The notes: generated by a model from the sequence alone, not told the origin. DNA of 64,000 bases from Deltaproteobacteria bacterium (GCA_016218915.1 JACRCQ010000073.1:1-64000); one strand, 5' to 3'. Shown: positions 28,150 through 37,636, numbered from the stretch's first letter. Numbers and translations are program-made.

Positions 28150-29589
28150 GTGCTCGATCCGCTGCCGCCCCGGACCATGCTGGGCAACTTCGAGCCCCTG
28201 CTCCGGCTGGCGACAGGCGGGATGGCCACGGTGTACGTGGCCAGGCAGGTGGGGGCAGCCGGCTTCGAGCGGATCGTCGTCATCAAGCGCGTTCACCCGC
28301 ACCTGCTCACCAACAGCGCCTTCTACGACATGTTCCGCGAAGAGGCGCGCGTCTCCTCGCTGCTGCATCATCCCAACGCGGTGCCGGTCACCAATGTCGT
28401 CGAGTGGGAGGGCGAGCTGCTGCTCGTCATGGAGTACGTCGAGTCGACCTCCCTTTCGACCTTGAACAAGAATGTGAGGCACGCGGGCAAGCGCATGCCG
28501 CTTCCGGTGATCATCCGAATCATCGCCGACACCCTGCATGGGTTGCAGGCTGCCCACGAAGCGCTCGACATGCGGGGCAACCGGCTCGATCTGGTGCATC
28601 GCGACGTGAGCCCGCAGAACATCGTGGTGGGCACGGACGGTGTGAGCCGGCTGATCGACTTCGGCATTGCCAAGGCGCGCCACAGCTTGACCGACACTCG
28701 GGAAGGGAGCCTCAAGGGCAAGTTCGGCTACATGTCGCCGGAGCAGACCAAGGGGCTGCCGCTCGACGGCAGGGCGGACATCTTCTCGGCGGGCGTGGTG
28801 CTCCACGAGACGCTGACGGGCAAGCCGCTGTTCCACTGCGCCAACGAGTTCGAAGCGATGCGCAGGATCAACGAGGACGCCGTTCCGAACCCGTCGTCGA
28901 TCCTGACCGACCTGCCGAGCATCCTCGACCCGATCGTGCAGAAGGCGCTGCAGAAGGATCGCGAGAAGCGTTTCCAGACCGCGGCGGACTTCCTCGAAGC
29001 GCTCGAGAACGCGATCTCCGCTGCGCCTGCCAAAGACGTGCAAGCCGTGCTCAAGACCTACTGCGGCGAGCGTCTCGCGCGCAGGCGCGCTGCCCTGCAG
29101 GCGATGCTCGACGGCACGCTCGAGCCGTTGCGATTCACCGAGGCGGACGATCGTCAGACGACCCCGTCGCATGCGTCGCAGGCCTCGCAGGCCTCGCGAC
29201 GAGACGCTCTCACGATCCGGGATGGCCCTGAGACCCATAGCTCGGTCACGAACGACACGCGGGCTACGCCGGCTGTGACGACGAAGCGCAAGACCGTGAT
29301 CGTCGCAGGGGCGATCGCAGCGATCGTTGCCGTATCCATCGCGATCGCCCTCGCGATCGGTCGTCCCCCGACTCTCATGACCTCCGTGGCATCCATCGGA
29401 CCGGCCTCGTCGCACCTGAGCGCGCTGTGGGCTCCGACCGCGAGCGCGTCCGCCGCAGACTCCGCCAGTGCAGCGTCCGACGCTGGGGAGACGCCGGACG
29501 CAGCGTCTTCGGCCACGCGCAAACCGCCGCCGAGAGTGGTGGTGCCGCCGAAGCCGGAGCTGCACGGCAATCCGTACGGGGATCAGTAA
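28150..29589 (+). CDS. Membrane-bound Ser/Thr protein kinase
   Basis: Hanks-type kinase. The glycine loop is LATGGMATVYVA, the Lys is in VIKRVHP, the catalytic loop HRDVSPQN, the magnesium motif IDFGIAK and the activation-segment end GYMSPEQT. HRDVSPQN replaces HRDLKPEN, a variant common among myxobacterial kinases. The kinase domain covers residues ~10-290. A single span (VIVAGAIAAIVAVSIAIALAIG) near 395 leads to a short Ala/Ser/Pro periplasmic tail. The start is GTG at 28150 or ATG at 28177. It follows the TPR gene by one base. Confidence 0.92.
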   Translation: MLDPLPPRTMLGNFEPLLRLATGGMATVYVARQVGAAGFERIVVIKRVHPHLLTNSAFYDMFREEARVSSLLHHPNAVPVTNVVEWEGELLLVMEYVESTSLSTLNKNVRHAGKRMPLPVIIRIIADTLHGLQAAHEALDMRGNRLDLVHRDVSPQNIVVGTDGVSRLIDFGIAKARHSLTDTREGSLKGKFGYMSPEQTKGLPLDGRADIFSAGVVLHETLTGKPLFHCANEFEAMRRINEDAVPNPSSILTDLPSILDPIVQKALQKDREKRFQTAADFLEALENAISAAPAKDVQAVLKTYCGERLARRRAALQAMLDGTLEPLRFTEADDRQTTPSHASQASQASRRDALTIRDGPETHSSVTNDTRATPAVTTKRKTVIVAGAIAAIVAVSIAIALAIGRPPTLMTSVASIGPASSHLSALWAPTASASAADSASAASDAGETPDAASSATRKPPPRVVVPPKPELHGNPYGDQ

Positions 29590-29683
29590 CTGGGAATCAA
29601 GAACAAGAATGCGAATGTAGGGTTGGAATGGTGCGGCCCTCACAATTCGCACTCAGTTCCGTGAGCGTAGCGGCTAGGCGAGC

Positions 29684-29836
29684 GTAACGCCCTTGCGCAC
29701 GTAACGCCCTTGCGAACGTAACGCCCTTGCGAACGTAACGCCCTTGCGAACGTAACGCCCTTGCGCACGTAACGCCCTTGCGCACGTAACGCCCTTGCGA
29801 ACGTAACTCCGTATCGTGCGTAACGCTCCAGCGTTA
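29684..29836. repeat. 17-bp tandem repeat array (GTAACGCCCTTGCG-A/C-AC)
   Basis: Seven exact-length 17-base units run from 29684 to 29802 and differ only at one base (A or C at position 15). Two degenerate units continue to 29836. There are no spacers, so this is not a CRISPR array. It sits in a 391-base gap (29590-29980) with no supportable gene. Because 17 is not a multiple of 3, any reading through it would be a 17-residue repeat spread over three frames. Confidence 0.95.
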
Positions 29837-29854
29837 CGCCTCTGCAACGCCCTA

Positions 29855-29908
29855 TCTCATTCTCATTCCCATTCGCATTCGCATTCTCATTCCCAGTTCC
29901 CAGTTCCT
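29855..29908. repeat. Hexanucleotide tandem repeat (TCNCAT)
   Basis: About six units of TCTCAT, TCCCAT or TCGCAT, followed by decayed TCCCAG/TTCCCAG copies, immediately downstream of the 17-bp array and about 70 bases before the ATG of the next lipoprotein. The rest of the gap (29590-29680, 29909-29980) shows nothing else I can support. Confidence 0.85.
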
Positions 29909-29980
29909 AGTTTCAGATCTCAGGGAAGTATCTCGCTCATCTCCTCGTAGATCCCAGCCAGAAGGGGAACGAAAGGTGAC

Positions 29981-32536
29981 ATGAGCTCACGTACTCTTGG
30001 TGCTTTGTGTGCATGTGTGGCTGCGACTCTCCTGGTCGGCTGCGGCTCGGACGGCGGCGCTCCTGTCGGGGCCGCAGGCGCGGACAGCGGCCTTGGGGGG
30101 AGCGGAGGATCGAGCGTGCTGCCCGACGGTGGCACGTGGAACCCGACGCTCGAGGCGTTCAACCCGCCGGGCAAGGACGTGATCATCGGGCAGATCGTGT
30201 CGAGCTCGGGCAAGCCCATCGAAGGCGTGACGGTGAGCATCGATGGCGGCAAGAGCGGTGTGAGCAACTACGACGGGATGTACTATCTCGCAGACGTTGC
30301 CGCATCGGACCGTATCGTGGTGACGTTCCAGCATCCCGGGTTCGTCACGACGACGCGCACGGCGAAGATGTACGACGACGGCAGGGTCATGGTGAACGCG
30401 GTCCTCCTGTCGAGGGGAGGGTCGGTGGCCGTCGAGTCGGGCGCGGCGACGTTCGGACACGGCAGCGTGACGTTCCAGCCCGGTGCAGTGGTCGACGAGC
30501 AGGGCAATGCGGCCTCGCAGGTGCGCGTGCAGATGACGCCCATCGGGATCAAGGGCAGGGAGATCCAGTCGGCCCCTGGGGATTTCAGCGCGACGACTGC
30601 CACCAACCAGACCGTTCAGCTCGAGACGTTCGGGATGGCAGAGTTCAAGCTCACGGACGACAACGGCAAGCCGCTCAAGATCAAGGAGGGGGCAACGGCT
30701 AAGGTGGAGATGCTGCTGCCGGCAGACACCAAGCTCACGGAGGGAGAGAAGGTGCCCTCGTGGTACTTCGACGAGAAGACCGGCCGATGGGTCGAGCAGG
30801 GGCAAGGTACGGTGATCCAATCCACCCAGGAGCCGTCGCGTCTCGCCTGGGTTGCCGACGTCTCCCACTTCTCTTCGTGGAACTGCGACAAACCCATGGA
30901 AACCACCTGCATCCAGGGCATCGTCAAGAAGTGCGATGGCACCCCGGCCGCCGGTGCGGACCTGCTGAGCCAGGGCGTGGACTACGATGGTACCTCGAAC
31001 GCCTACGGAGACGCGCAGGGGGCATTCTGCATCAACGTCAGGAAGAATTCTCACGTAAGAATCTACGGAGCAGCGGAATACGGCGGAAACCGGCTGGTGG
31101 GGTATGCTGACGTGACGACACCAGACACGACGTCCGCATGCCCCGGACCGTGCATGCAGGCGGACATCACCCTTCCGTGCACGCCGGCCGAGTCGGTGCT
31201 GGATTGCGACGATACCTACTTTGCTGGGTGCAAGTCGTGCGTGTCCGGGCGCGTGGTGGACAAGAGCGGCAATCCGGTCAAGGCGATCGTCAAGGTCTCC
31301 ACGGGGCTGACCGCGTTCTCGGTCATCACCGACGCAAGCGGCAGCTACTGTGCGCCGGCAGGGTTGGACTCGATGACCACGGTCAGCGCGAGCGGCCCGG
31401 GCAACACCTCTGGACAGGTCGCAGTGGCAGCGACCAAGGCAGGGGCCTGCCCGTCGTGCGAGCCTGCTCCGGACCTCGTGCTCGACGTGTCTTCCTCTGC
31501 GGAGCAGCAGTACGACTTCTCCGAATGCCCCTCGGTGGTGGGCGGCGTCACGCTCGAGAGCTTCGTTTCCGACGGAGCCAATCCCTCGTTTGCCACCCTG
31601 GACAAGGCGTGGCTGAGCGTACAGCCCACGGCGCAGACCAACGAGAACGGCCAGGCCCAGTGGGTGCTGTACCTGCACCTGGTGAGCTCGAAGAGCAAGG
31701 ACATTGCGGGGCAGCCGATGATCAGCGTGGCGCTCAACATGGAGACGCCTCCTGCAGGTGCGGTGGAGTACAAGGTGGAAGAGCCGATCGACGGAGTCCG
31801 GTTCTCCGCGGATGCATACTCCACGGCTGGCGGCGTGATCGGAATGGGCACCACGACGTACGGGCTTGGGGAGACCTCCAGCTCGGTCGTGGGCTCCGGC
31901 TCGGTTCGTTTCGACCAGGGATTCAGCAAGACAGGGGATCCGGTCACGGGGAGATTCGACCTGGTGTTCGGTCCGGAGTGCGCGCCAAAGGGCTCGCGGA
32001 TCATTCTGCGCGGGACGTTCAACACCAAGGCGGGGCCTGCGATGAATCTGTTCCCTGGAAACATCACCGACCCCAATTCTCCGGAGTACAAGGCCTGGTA
32101 CTGCTCGCTCTACGACCTCGTTGCGATGGTGCCTGTGATCAAGACCCAGAAGGGGGCGGTCCAGGCGAGCGTGGATGGTGTGCCGGTGATGTTCGATCCT
32201 GACGCGTCGTTCATGAACACGGCGTCCTATTCATGGGAGGACGACAAGCTGTCGTTCAATCTCTACGGCGAGGTGGTCACGCTGAGCTTCACGGTGGATG
32301 CGCCCAAGGCCGGGGCCACGTCGCTCACGTATGCGTCGTACATGGAGGACGGCTCAGATTGCATGTACGAGCTCAAGCAGGGGGCATTGCTCCTCGACCC
32401 GTTCGTCTCGGCTGAGGCCGAGGAGTGGCTGAGCGGCTCCTTCGAATTCGACGTGCAGCGGTCCCCGTATTCGACGGCGACGAACTGTCCGGATCACAAG
32501 ATCACGGGCCAGCTCGGCGCAGCGGTCTGCAGGTAG
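29981..32536 (+). CDS. Large lipoprotein with carboxypeptidase-regulatory-like domains
   Basis: Predicted lipoprotein of 851 residues: signal, lipobox LVGC (Cys 21), Gly/Ala linker. Residues ~65-130 look like a peptidase-regulatory-like beta sandwich (IIGQIVSSSGKPIEGVTV, NYDGMYYLADV). The next ~170 residues (GSVTFQPGAVVDEQGN, EKVPSWYFDEKTGRW, WVADVSHFSSWNCDKP) recall the extracellular domain shared by eukaryotic FAM171 and CILP proteins. A second CarboxypepD-like unit follows (CVSGRVVDKSGNPVKAIV). The last ~300 residues are unassigned. AAAGG precedes the ATG. Surface carbohydrate or protein binding is plausible but unproven. Confidence 0.8.
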   Translation: MSSRTLGALCACVAATLLVGCGSDGGAPVGAAGADSGLGGSGGSSVLPDGGTWNPTLEAFNPPGKDVIIGQIVSSSGKPIEGVTVSIDGGKSGVSNYDGMYYLADVAASDRIVVTFQHPGFVTTTRTAKMYDDGRVMVNAVLLSRGGSVAVESGAATFGHGSVTFQPGAVVDEQGNAASQVRVQMTPIGIKGREIQSAPGDFSATTATNQTVQLETFGMAEFKLTDDNGKPLKIKEGATAKVEMLLPADTKLTEGEKVPSWYFDEKTGRWVEQGQGTVIQSTQEPSRLAWVADVSHFSSWNCDKPMETTCIQGIVKKCDGTPAAGADLLSQGVDYDGTSNAYGDAQGAFCINVRKNSHVRIYGAAEYGGNRLVGYADVTTPDTTSACPGPCMQADITLPCTPAESVLDCDDTYFAGCKSCVSGRVVDKSGNPVKAIVKVSTGLTAFSVITDASGSYCAPAGLDSMTTVSASGPGNTSGQVAVAATKAGACPSCEPAPDLVLDVSSSAEQQYDFSECPSVVGGVTLESFVSDGANPSFATLDKAWLSVQPTAQTNENGQAQWVLYLHLVSSKSKDIAGQPMISVALNMETPPAGAVEYKVEEPIDGVRFSADAYSTAGGVIGMGTTTYGLGETSSSVVGSGSVRFDQGFSKTGDPVTGRFDLVFGPECAPKGSRIILRGTFNTKAGPAMNLFPGNITDPNSPEYKAWYCSLYDLVAMVPVIKTQKGAVQASVDGVPVMFDPDASFMNTASYSWEDDKLSFNLYGEVVTLSFTVDAPKAGATSLTYASYMEDGSDCMYELKQGALLLDPFVSAEAEEWLSGSFEFDVQRSPYSTATNCPDHKITGQLGAAVCR

Positions 32537-32627
32537 GCCCTGCGGCGCACGAGGAATGTGGGCGGCTCCCCACCGGATTTGGGGGTGGGGCAGTCGCCCG
32601 ATTCGTGCAACAATACGACCCATCTTC

Positions 32628-35282
32628 ATGCCTTCGGTCACGCCGTCAGACGACCTTGTCGGAACCATACTCGCTTCGAAGTACAAGGTGCTGCGGGAGA
32701 TCGGCCGGGGCGGAATGGCCGTCGTCTTCGAGGCCCGCCACGTCGAGATCGGCAAGCGGGTAGCGGTCAAGGTCCTCGCTGAGGACCTGGCGGCATCTTC
32801 CCAGGTCGTAGAGCGATTCATTCGAGAGGCGCGCGCCGCCGCTGCAGTCGATTCGCCCTTCATCTGCGCCGTGCACGACGTCGATCGCCTCGCGGATGGA
32901 CGTCCCTTTCTGGTGCTCGACTACCTGCAGGGCGAGAGCCTGTTCCAGCGCATGAACCGGGTGCCGCGGTTCGATCCGCAGGACGCTGTCCGCATCTTCT
33001 CGCAGGTCGCGAGGGGGCTTGCGAAGGCGCACGAAGCCGGGATCATCCATCGGGATCTGAAGCCTGAGAACGTGTTTCTGGCGCGCGACGACGAAGGGGA
33101 GGAGACAGCAAAGATCGTGGACTTCGGGCTGGCGAAGTTCTACGCGCCGAGCGGCGATGGGCCGCAGAAGAGGCTGACACGCGACGGGATGCTGTTCGGC
33201 ACGCCGCTGTACATGAGTCCGGAGCAGGTGACGCAGCAGGGCACGATCGATCACCGCGTGGATCTCTGGGCGCTCGGCTGCATGGTCTTCGAGACGCTGA
33301 CCGGACGCAGCGTGTGGGACAACGATCGCGGAGTCGCGATGGTGCTGGCCCAGATTGCGGCGGAAAAGCTCCCGATCCCCTCGAAAATCAGACCCGATCT
33401 GCCGCCGGCGTTCGACGCCTGGTTCGTGCACGCGCTGCAGCGCGACCCGGACAAGCGCTTCCAGAATGCGCGCGTACTCGCACAGGACCTCGCAACCGCA
33501 TTCGGGATCGACGCAGCGCGCCCGCCGTTCGCTTCGCTGCCCGGGCTGTTCGACGTGCCGGCTGAACCTTCGGTCCGTGTCGCTCTGCCGGCCGGGATGC
33601 CCCGCGGCCACGACGGCTCTCTTGCTGCGCTCACCACGACCGATGCGGATTCGAAGTCGGATCCTGGCAGGCATCCGACCCTTGAGGCGTCGGTGCCTGG
33701 GGCTGCGCAGGCGCCGCAGATCCGGTACACGAGCGGCAGCCAGGCACCGAAGAGCCTTGCGGTCGAACGAGCAGGCCCTGAGCACAGGCCAAGGCGCACC
33801 CTCTTGTGGGTGGGCCTGTCTGCCCTTGGCGTGGGCCTGCTGGTGGCGGGCATCTACGGAGCAGCGCGCGTATCGAAGCGCCGCATCTCGGATGCCCCCG
33901 CTCCTGTGGCCGCATCCACCGGGGTCCCTCTGCCAGCGAGCGGAGCAGCGTCGGCTCCTTTGTCTCAGGCCGCGGCCAGCGCACCGGCCGAACCCCTTGC
34001 TCCCTGGGTGGAGGCGCTACGTCAGGCTCAGGAGCTGCTCGCAAAGGGAAACCTCCCGGACGCGATCAAGGGCTTTGAGCGTGCTGCAGAGCTCAATGAT
34101 GCAGGCTCCACGCGGATGATGCTCGATCACGTTCGCATCGCCGCAGCGGGCAAGGGCACGTGCAAGCTCAACGGCCTTGCGCGACCTCGCCCGCTGGAGT
34201 GGGTCGCTCCGTCGCGGCATGGGCAGATGGTGGCGGTCGGAGCCGAGCTGTTCGTGTCATGGCTCGATGAGCACCGCGGCGCTTCGCAATGGGGCATGAG
34301 CGGGGCCTGGCTCGACAGCGCGCTCCGATCGAAAACGCCGGTCGATCTGACCCCGGAGGGGGCGAGTGTTGCAGACGCGAAGCTTCTGGAGGTGGGTGGT
34401 CGGTGGGTCGCGCTGTACGGAGAAGGGGGAGGGAACGCGCCGGGGGTCCATCTCCGGTCCGGGGAGCTGACCGCTCTGGCATCCTCCAAGCCGCTCCGTC
34501 TGTCCGAGAGCCGCACCAGCGCGGCGCACCCCACGATTGCGCCGTTTGCAGGAGCAGGTGCCTGGATCGCCTGGGCCGATGATCCGGACAAGGTCTCGTC
34601 GAACATCTACGCGAGGATGGTGGACGCTTCGATGCAGGCACCGACTGCTGCCGTCCAGCTGACCCGGTTTGCGGGGATCCACGGCCCGGTGGGACCGCGC
34701 GCAACGTCTCCCGTGGCTGCGATCCTCGGCGATCGGCTCCTGATTGCCTATCTCGTGGAGCGAGGTCGCTACCACGAGATCCTGCTGCAAAGGATCGCGC
34801 TGGCCGATCCGCAGCTCGCGCGGGGCGTGGCCGAGTGGGGGCGTCCTCCACGCGACATGGTCGTGGGGGCCATCACGAAGATCACGCCCACGGCGCTCAA
34901 GGTTGGGCCACCGGAGATGGCCTGTGGCGAGGGCGCCTGCATCATAGCCTGGAGAAGTCAGCCGACCGGCTCTCACCTTGCGATGATCGACATCTCCACG
35001 GGTGCAGTGAAGTGGAGGAAGGTTGCCTCTCCGCAAGGCACGCAGGTGGGCGTGGGGCTTGACGACAAGGGTGGCGGGCTCGCGGCGTGGTACGAGGACG
35101 GGCGGGTGAGGGTTGCACCGTTGGGAGAAGACGGTGTGGGCCCGGCATCTGCGGTTGGACGGGTGCACGGCGATCAACCGAGCCCCTCGGTGGCGTGGAA
35201 CAACGGCGCATGGGTCGTGGGGTGGACGAGCTTCGAAGCAGGGCATCCAGAGCCCTACCTCGCCCGTGTCACCTGCTCGTGA
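32628..35282 (+). CDS. Ser/Thr kinase with large extracytoplasmic domain
   Basis: Protein of 884 residues. The kinase domain (~20-290) is complete: IGRGGMAVVFEA, ATP-binding Lys 48 in VAVKVL, HRDLKPEN, VDFGLAK, GTPLYMSPEQ. A Pro/Ala/Ser region leads to a single span (LLWVGLSALGVGLLVAGIYGA, ~residue 400). About 460 residues outside the membrane follow. They show repeated beta segments (GRWVALYGEGGG, AGAWIAWADD, LGDRLLIAYLVERG, NGAWVVGWTSFEAG) at about 60-70 residue spacing, suggesting a propeller sensor. The start is the ATG before SVTPSDDL, as upstream sequence is not protein-like. It stands alone, without a TPR partner. Confidence 0.9.
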   Translation: MPSVTPSDDLVGTILASKYKVLREIGRGGMAVVFEARHVEIGKRVAVKVLAEDLAASSQVVERFIREARAAAAVDSPFICAVHDVDRLADGRPFLVLDYLQGESLFQRMNRVPRFDPQDAVRIFSQVARGLAKAHEAGIIHRDLKPENVFLARDDEGEETAKIVDFGLAKFYAPSGDGPQKRLTRDGMLFGTPLYMSPEQVTQQGTIDHRVDLWALGCMVFETLTGRSVWDNDRGVAMVLAQIAAEKLPIPSKIRPDLPPAFDAWFVHALQRDPDKRFQNARVLAQDLATAFGIDAARPPFASLPGLFDVPAEPSVRVALPAGMPRGHDGSLAALTTTDADSKSDPGRHPTLEASVPGAAQAPQIRYTSGSQAPKSLAVERAGPEHRPRRTLLWVGLSALGVGLLVAGIYGAARVSKRRISDAPAPVAASTGVPLPASGAASAPLSQAAASAPAEPLAPWVEALRQAQELLAKGNLPDAIKGFERAAELNDAGSTRMMLDHVRIAAAGKGTCKLNGLARPRPLEWVAPSRHGQMVAVGAELFVSWLDEHRGASQWGMSGAWLDSALRSKTPVDLTPEGASVADAKLLEVGGRWVALYGEGGGNAPGVHLRSGELTALASSKPLRLSESRTSAAHPTIAPFAGAGAWIAWADDPDKVSSNIYARMVDASMQAPTAAVQLTRFAGIHGPVGPRATSPVAAILGDRLLIAYLVERGRYHEILLQRIALADPQLARGVAEWGRPPRDMVVGAITKITPTALKVGPPEMACGEGACIIAWRSQPTGSHLAMIDISTGAVKWRKVASPQGTQVGVGLDDKGGGLAAWYEDGRVRVAPLGEDGVGPASAVGRVHGDQPSPSVAWNNGAWVVGWTSFEAGHPEPYLARVTCS

Positions 35283-35360
35283 ACGGGAGAGCAGGGGCAG
35301 GTCCCCCACCTTCGATCAGGTATGTGGGCTCTTCCTGCCAAAGCGCGCTAACCTTGACGC

Positions 35361-36539
35361 ATGCTTGGCAAGCGCAGCCCCCTCCTGCGAGGGCGCACAA
35401 CCGCACTGGTGTTGTGCGCGGGCGCCACTTGCCTGCTCGTTTCTGCGGCGGTTGCCACGGGATCCTGCACGACCTTCGATGGCGCGACCGCTGCGGTGCC
35501 GGATGTCGCGGTGCAGCCCGACGCGCCGGATGCGCCCGGGATCCCCGCGTATCTCACGCTCGCGGAGGCTGCTCAGGTCTGCTCCCGGGTGATCGGCTGC
35601 CCGTATCTGGGAGCCGACGCCCTGAACGCGATCACCGTCCCGCTCGACAAGCTCAACTACTCGTTGTGCATGCATTGGGCGGCCGGGCCAGTGCCCACCA
35701 ACCGCGTAGGTTTCACGTTCCAGCAGCAAGCCCTGCGGTGCGTTGCCAAGGCCCCGAGTTGTCTGAAAGCCGGAGCCTGCTTCCCGCTGGAGACCCTCAA
35801 TCCGAACGATCCTCGCTGCTGGCAGCCTGAAGCTGGGCTCAGCGAGGCAGGGGCATGTCCGGATGCTGGCGACGGAGGCGACAGCGGAGATGCGGGCGAA
35901 GCGGGGTGCACGATCGAGGCTGGGCCGAGCGAAGTCCTGGACAGGTGTGCGGACGACGGCGGCACGGTGCTCAAGTGCCAGGGGACGGTCAAGTACGCGC
36001 TGCACTGCAATACCGGGTACTACGCACCGGGGAGCTACTGTGTCACCGATGTCGACGACACGCGCTGGTGCGCCCTGGGAACCGACTGCAGCGTGTTCAC
36101 CTCGTGTATGGGCTTGACGCTCGACTACTGCGGTGGGCCCGCGTCGTTCGTGCACGAGTCGGTCAACTGCACCTATGGCGGACGCACATGTGGCGAGGAT
36201 CCTGACTCTGGTGCCGTGGACTGCCTTGCTGGCGACTCGATCAAGTCGTGCAAGGCGGCAGGCGCGGATTGCCGCGGAGACATCGTGGCGGTGTGCGACG
36301 GCATCTCCCAGTCCGAGTTCGATTGTGCTTCGCTGCAGGGTACGTGCAGCAAGCAGCAGGGCGTGGCTCGCTGCGTGCGCCCCACGGACACTTGCACGCC
36401 GTTCGACCAGAACATGAACACCTGCACCGGCAACGTGATTTCGCTCTGCGTGGGCGGCCAGGCGACGAGCTTCGACTGCTCGTCGATTGGGCTGACGTGC
36501 AAGCCTGGGGGCGGTGCGCAGTCGGGACACTGCGGCTGA
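35361..36539 (+). CDS. Cys-rich secreted protein, probable lipoprotein
   Basis: Protein of 392 residues. A long basic and hydrophobic N-terminus (LVLCAGATCLLVSAAVA) ends in ATGSC, a possible lipobox (Cys ~36). About 30 cysteines are spread through the mature part. An Asp/Gly/Glu-rich linker near residue 170 splits it into an N-terminal domain (YLTLAEAAQVCSRVIGC) and a C-terminal domain with repeated units such as LKCQGTVKYALHC, VAVCDGISQSEFDC and ISLCVGGQATSFDC, each of about 45-50 residues. Family not recognised. Confidence 0.8.
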   Translation: MLGKRSPLLRGRTTALVLCAGATCLLVSAAVATGSCTTFDGATAAVPDVAVQPDAPDAPGIPAYLTLAEAAQVCSRVIGCPYLGADALNAITVPLDKLNYSLCMHWAAGPVPTNRVGFTFQQQALRCVAKAPSCLKAGACFPLETLNPNDPRCWQPEAGLSEAGACPDAGDGGDSGDAGEAGCTIEAGPSEVLDRCADDGGTVLKCQGTVKYALHCNTGYYAPGSYCVTDVDDTRWCALGTDCSVFTSCMGLTLDYCGGPASFVHESVNCTYGGRTCGEDPDSGAVDCLAGDSIKSCKAAGADCRGDIVAVCDGISQSEFDCASLQGTCSKQQGVARCVRPTDTCTPFDQNMNTCTGNVISLCVGGQATSFDCSSIGLTCKPGGGAQSGHCG

Positions 36540-36590
36540 GCGCCCCAACGCTGGACTTCACACGCTTTCGGTGGCAATGGACCCTCGTAG

Positions 36591-37181
36591 ATGGTCCTGC
36601 CGTCGCGTACCGATGCCGTCGCGGTTCTTCATGAGCACCTCCAGGGGGAGTACGTGCTGCGCCACAGCCTCGCGACCGAGGCTGTGCTTCGTGCACTGGC
36701 CACCCACCTTCAGCACGATCCGGAGCTATGGTCGATCACCGGGTTGCTCCACGATCTCGATCTGGAGCTGGTGGGCGACGACATGAGCCGCCACGCTCGA
36801 GAAACGGTCCGGATCCTTCGCGAGCGATTCGACTACCCGCAGGAAGGGCTGGATGCGATCCTGTCGCACAACGGCGACGTCCTCGACATCCCGTGCCGCA
36901 CGCCGTTCGAGCATGCGCTCACCGCAGGCGAGTCGATCACCGGCCTCGTGTTTGCCACCGCCCTGGTGCTCCCGTCCCGAAAGCTCGCAGACGTCAAGTC
37001 GTCTTCGGTCGCCAAGCGGATCAAGGAGCCGCGGTTTGCTGCCAAGGTCAGCCGCGAGCGGATCGGGCATCACAACGACCTCGGGCTCGACGCTGCCCGG
37101 TTCTGCGCGATCGCGGTCGATGCCATGAAGTCGATCCTGCCCGCCATCGAGTCCAGCCCAGCCATCGAGGTTTCGCCATGA
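36591..37181 (+). CDS. HD-domain phosphohydrolase
   Basis: Protein of 196 residues. The HD pattern is visible as RHSLATEAVLRAL, then ITGLLHDLDLE (the His-Asp pair), RHARETVRIL and ILSHNGDVL. HD proteins of this compact type hydrolyse phosphates of nucleotides or phospholipids using one or two metal ions; the substrate is unknown. Its stop overlaps the ATG of the next gene (ATGA), so the two are coupled. Confidence 0.85.
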   Translation: MVLPSRTDAVAVLHEHLQGEYVLRHSLATEAVLRALATHLQHDPELWSITGLLHDLDLELVGDDMSRHARETVRILRERFDYPQEGLDAILSHNGDVLDIPCRTPFEHALTAGESITGLVFATALVLPSRKLADVKSSSVAKRIKEPRFAAKVSRERIGHHNDLGLDAARFCAIAVDAMKSILPAIESSPAIEVSP

Positions 37182-37636
37182 GCTCGACCGAGCGCCCCAC
37201 GGAATGGTTGCCAATCGCCATCCTGGGCGTGGTCATCATCTCGATCGATCTGGTGATCGTGGGTGCCGAGCTGATCAGCCCCTCCAAGCCCAAGCCTGTG
37301 GACTCGTCGCCCGTGACGACGTCCACGAGCCGGGAGCATTCGAAGCCGACCACGGCCGATGTCGTGAACACACCTCGTCCGGGCCTGACCCGTCCTTCCC
37401 CCGCTTCGATGGAGACCCCGGAAGCACGCGCGGGCGGTGTGCCGCGTCACCTCCCGCCACCGTCGCCGCTCGTGGCTCCACCGCCGCCCAACGATCCGAT
37501 GCCCACACCAGGCGCCGCTGCGCCCGCCGGGCTCACGCCGATGCCCAAGCCGACCATGGCCGCACCCCTCGCCATCGGTCGCCTGGGGGCGGTCGCGGTT
37601 GATGGCGGCTCGCCTGACGCCGCGCCTGCCCAGTGA
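37178..37636 (+). CDS. Small single-pass protein with Pro-rich tail
   Basis: Protein of 152 residues with one N-terminal membrane helix (LPIAILGVVIISIDLVIVG) and a Pro/Ser/Thr/Ala-rich remainder that is probably disordered (RHLPPPSPLVAPPPPND). No catalytic motif. Translation appears coupled to the HD protein. Function unknown. Confidence 0.65.
   Translation: MSSTERPTEWLPIAILGVVIISIDLVIVGAELISPSKPKPVDSSPVTTSTSREHSKPTTADVVNTPRPGLTRPSPASMETPEARAGGVPRHLPPPSPLVAPPPPNDPMPTPGAAAPAGLTPMPKPTMAAPLAIGRLGAVAVDGGSPDAAPAQ

Noticed and set aside
29597-29785. Minus-strand 62-residue reading through the 17-bp array
   Set aside because: It is open in all frames because of the repeat composition; no ribosome site and no non-repetitive domain.
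29684-29836. CRISPR array
   Set aside because: Units are contiguous 17-mers with no spacers, and no cas genes are near.
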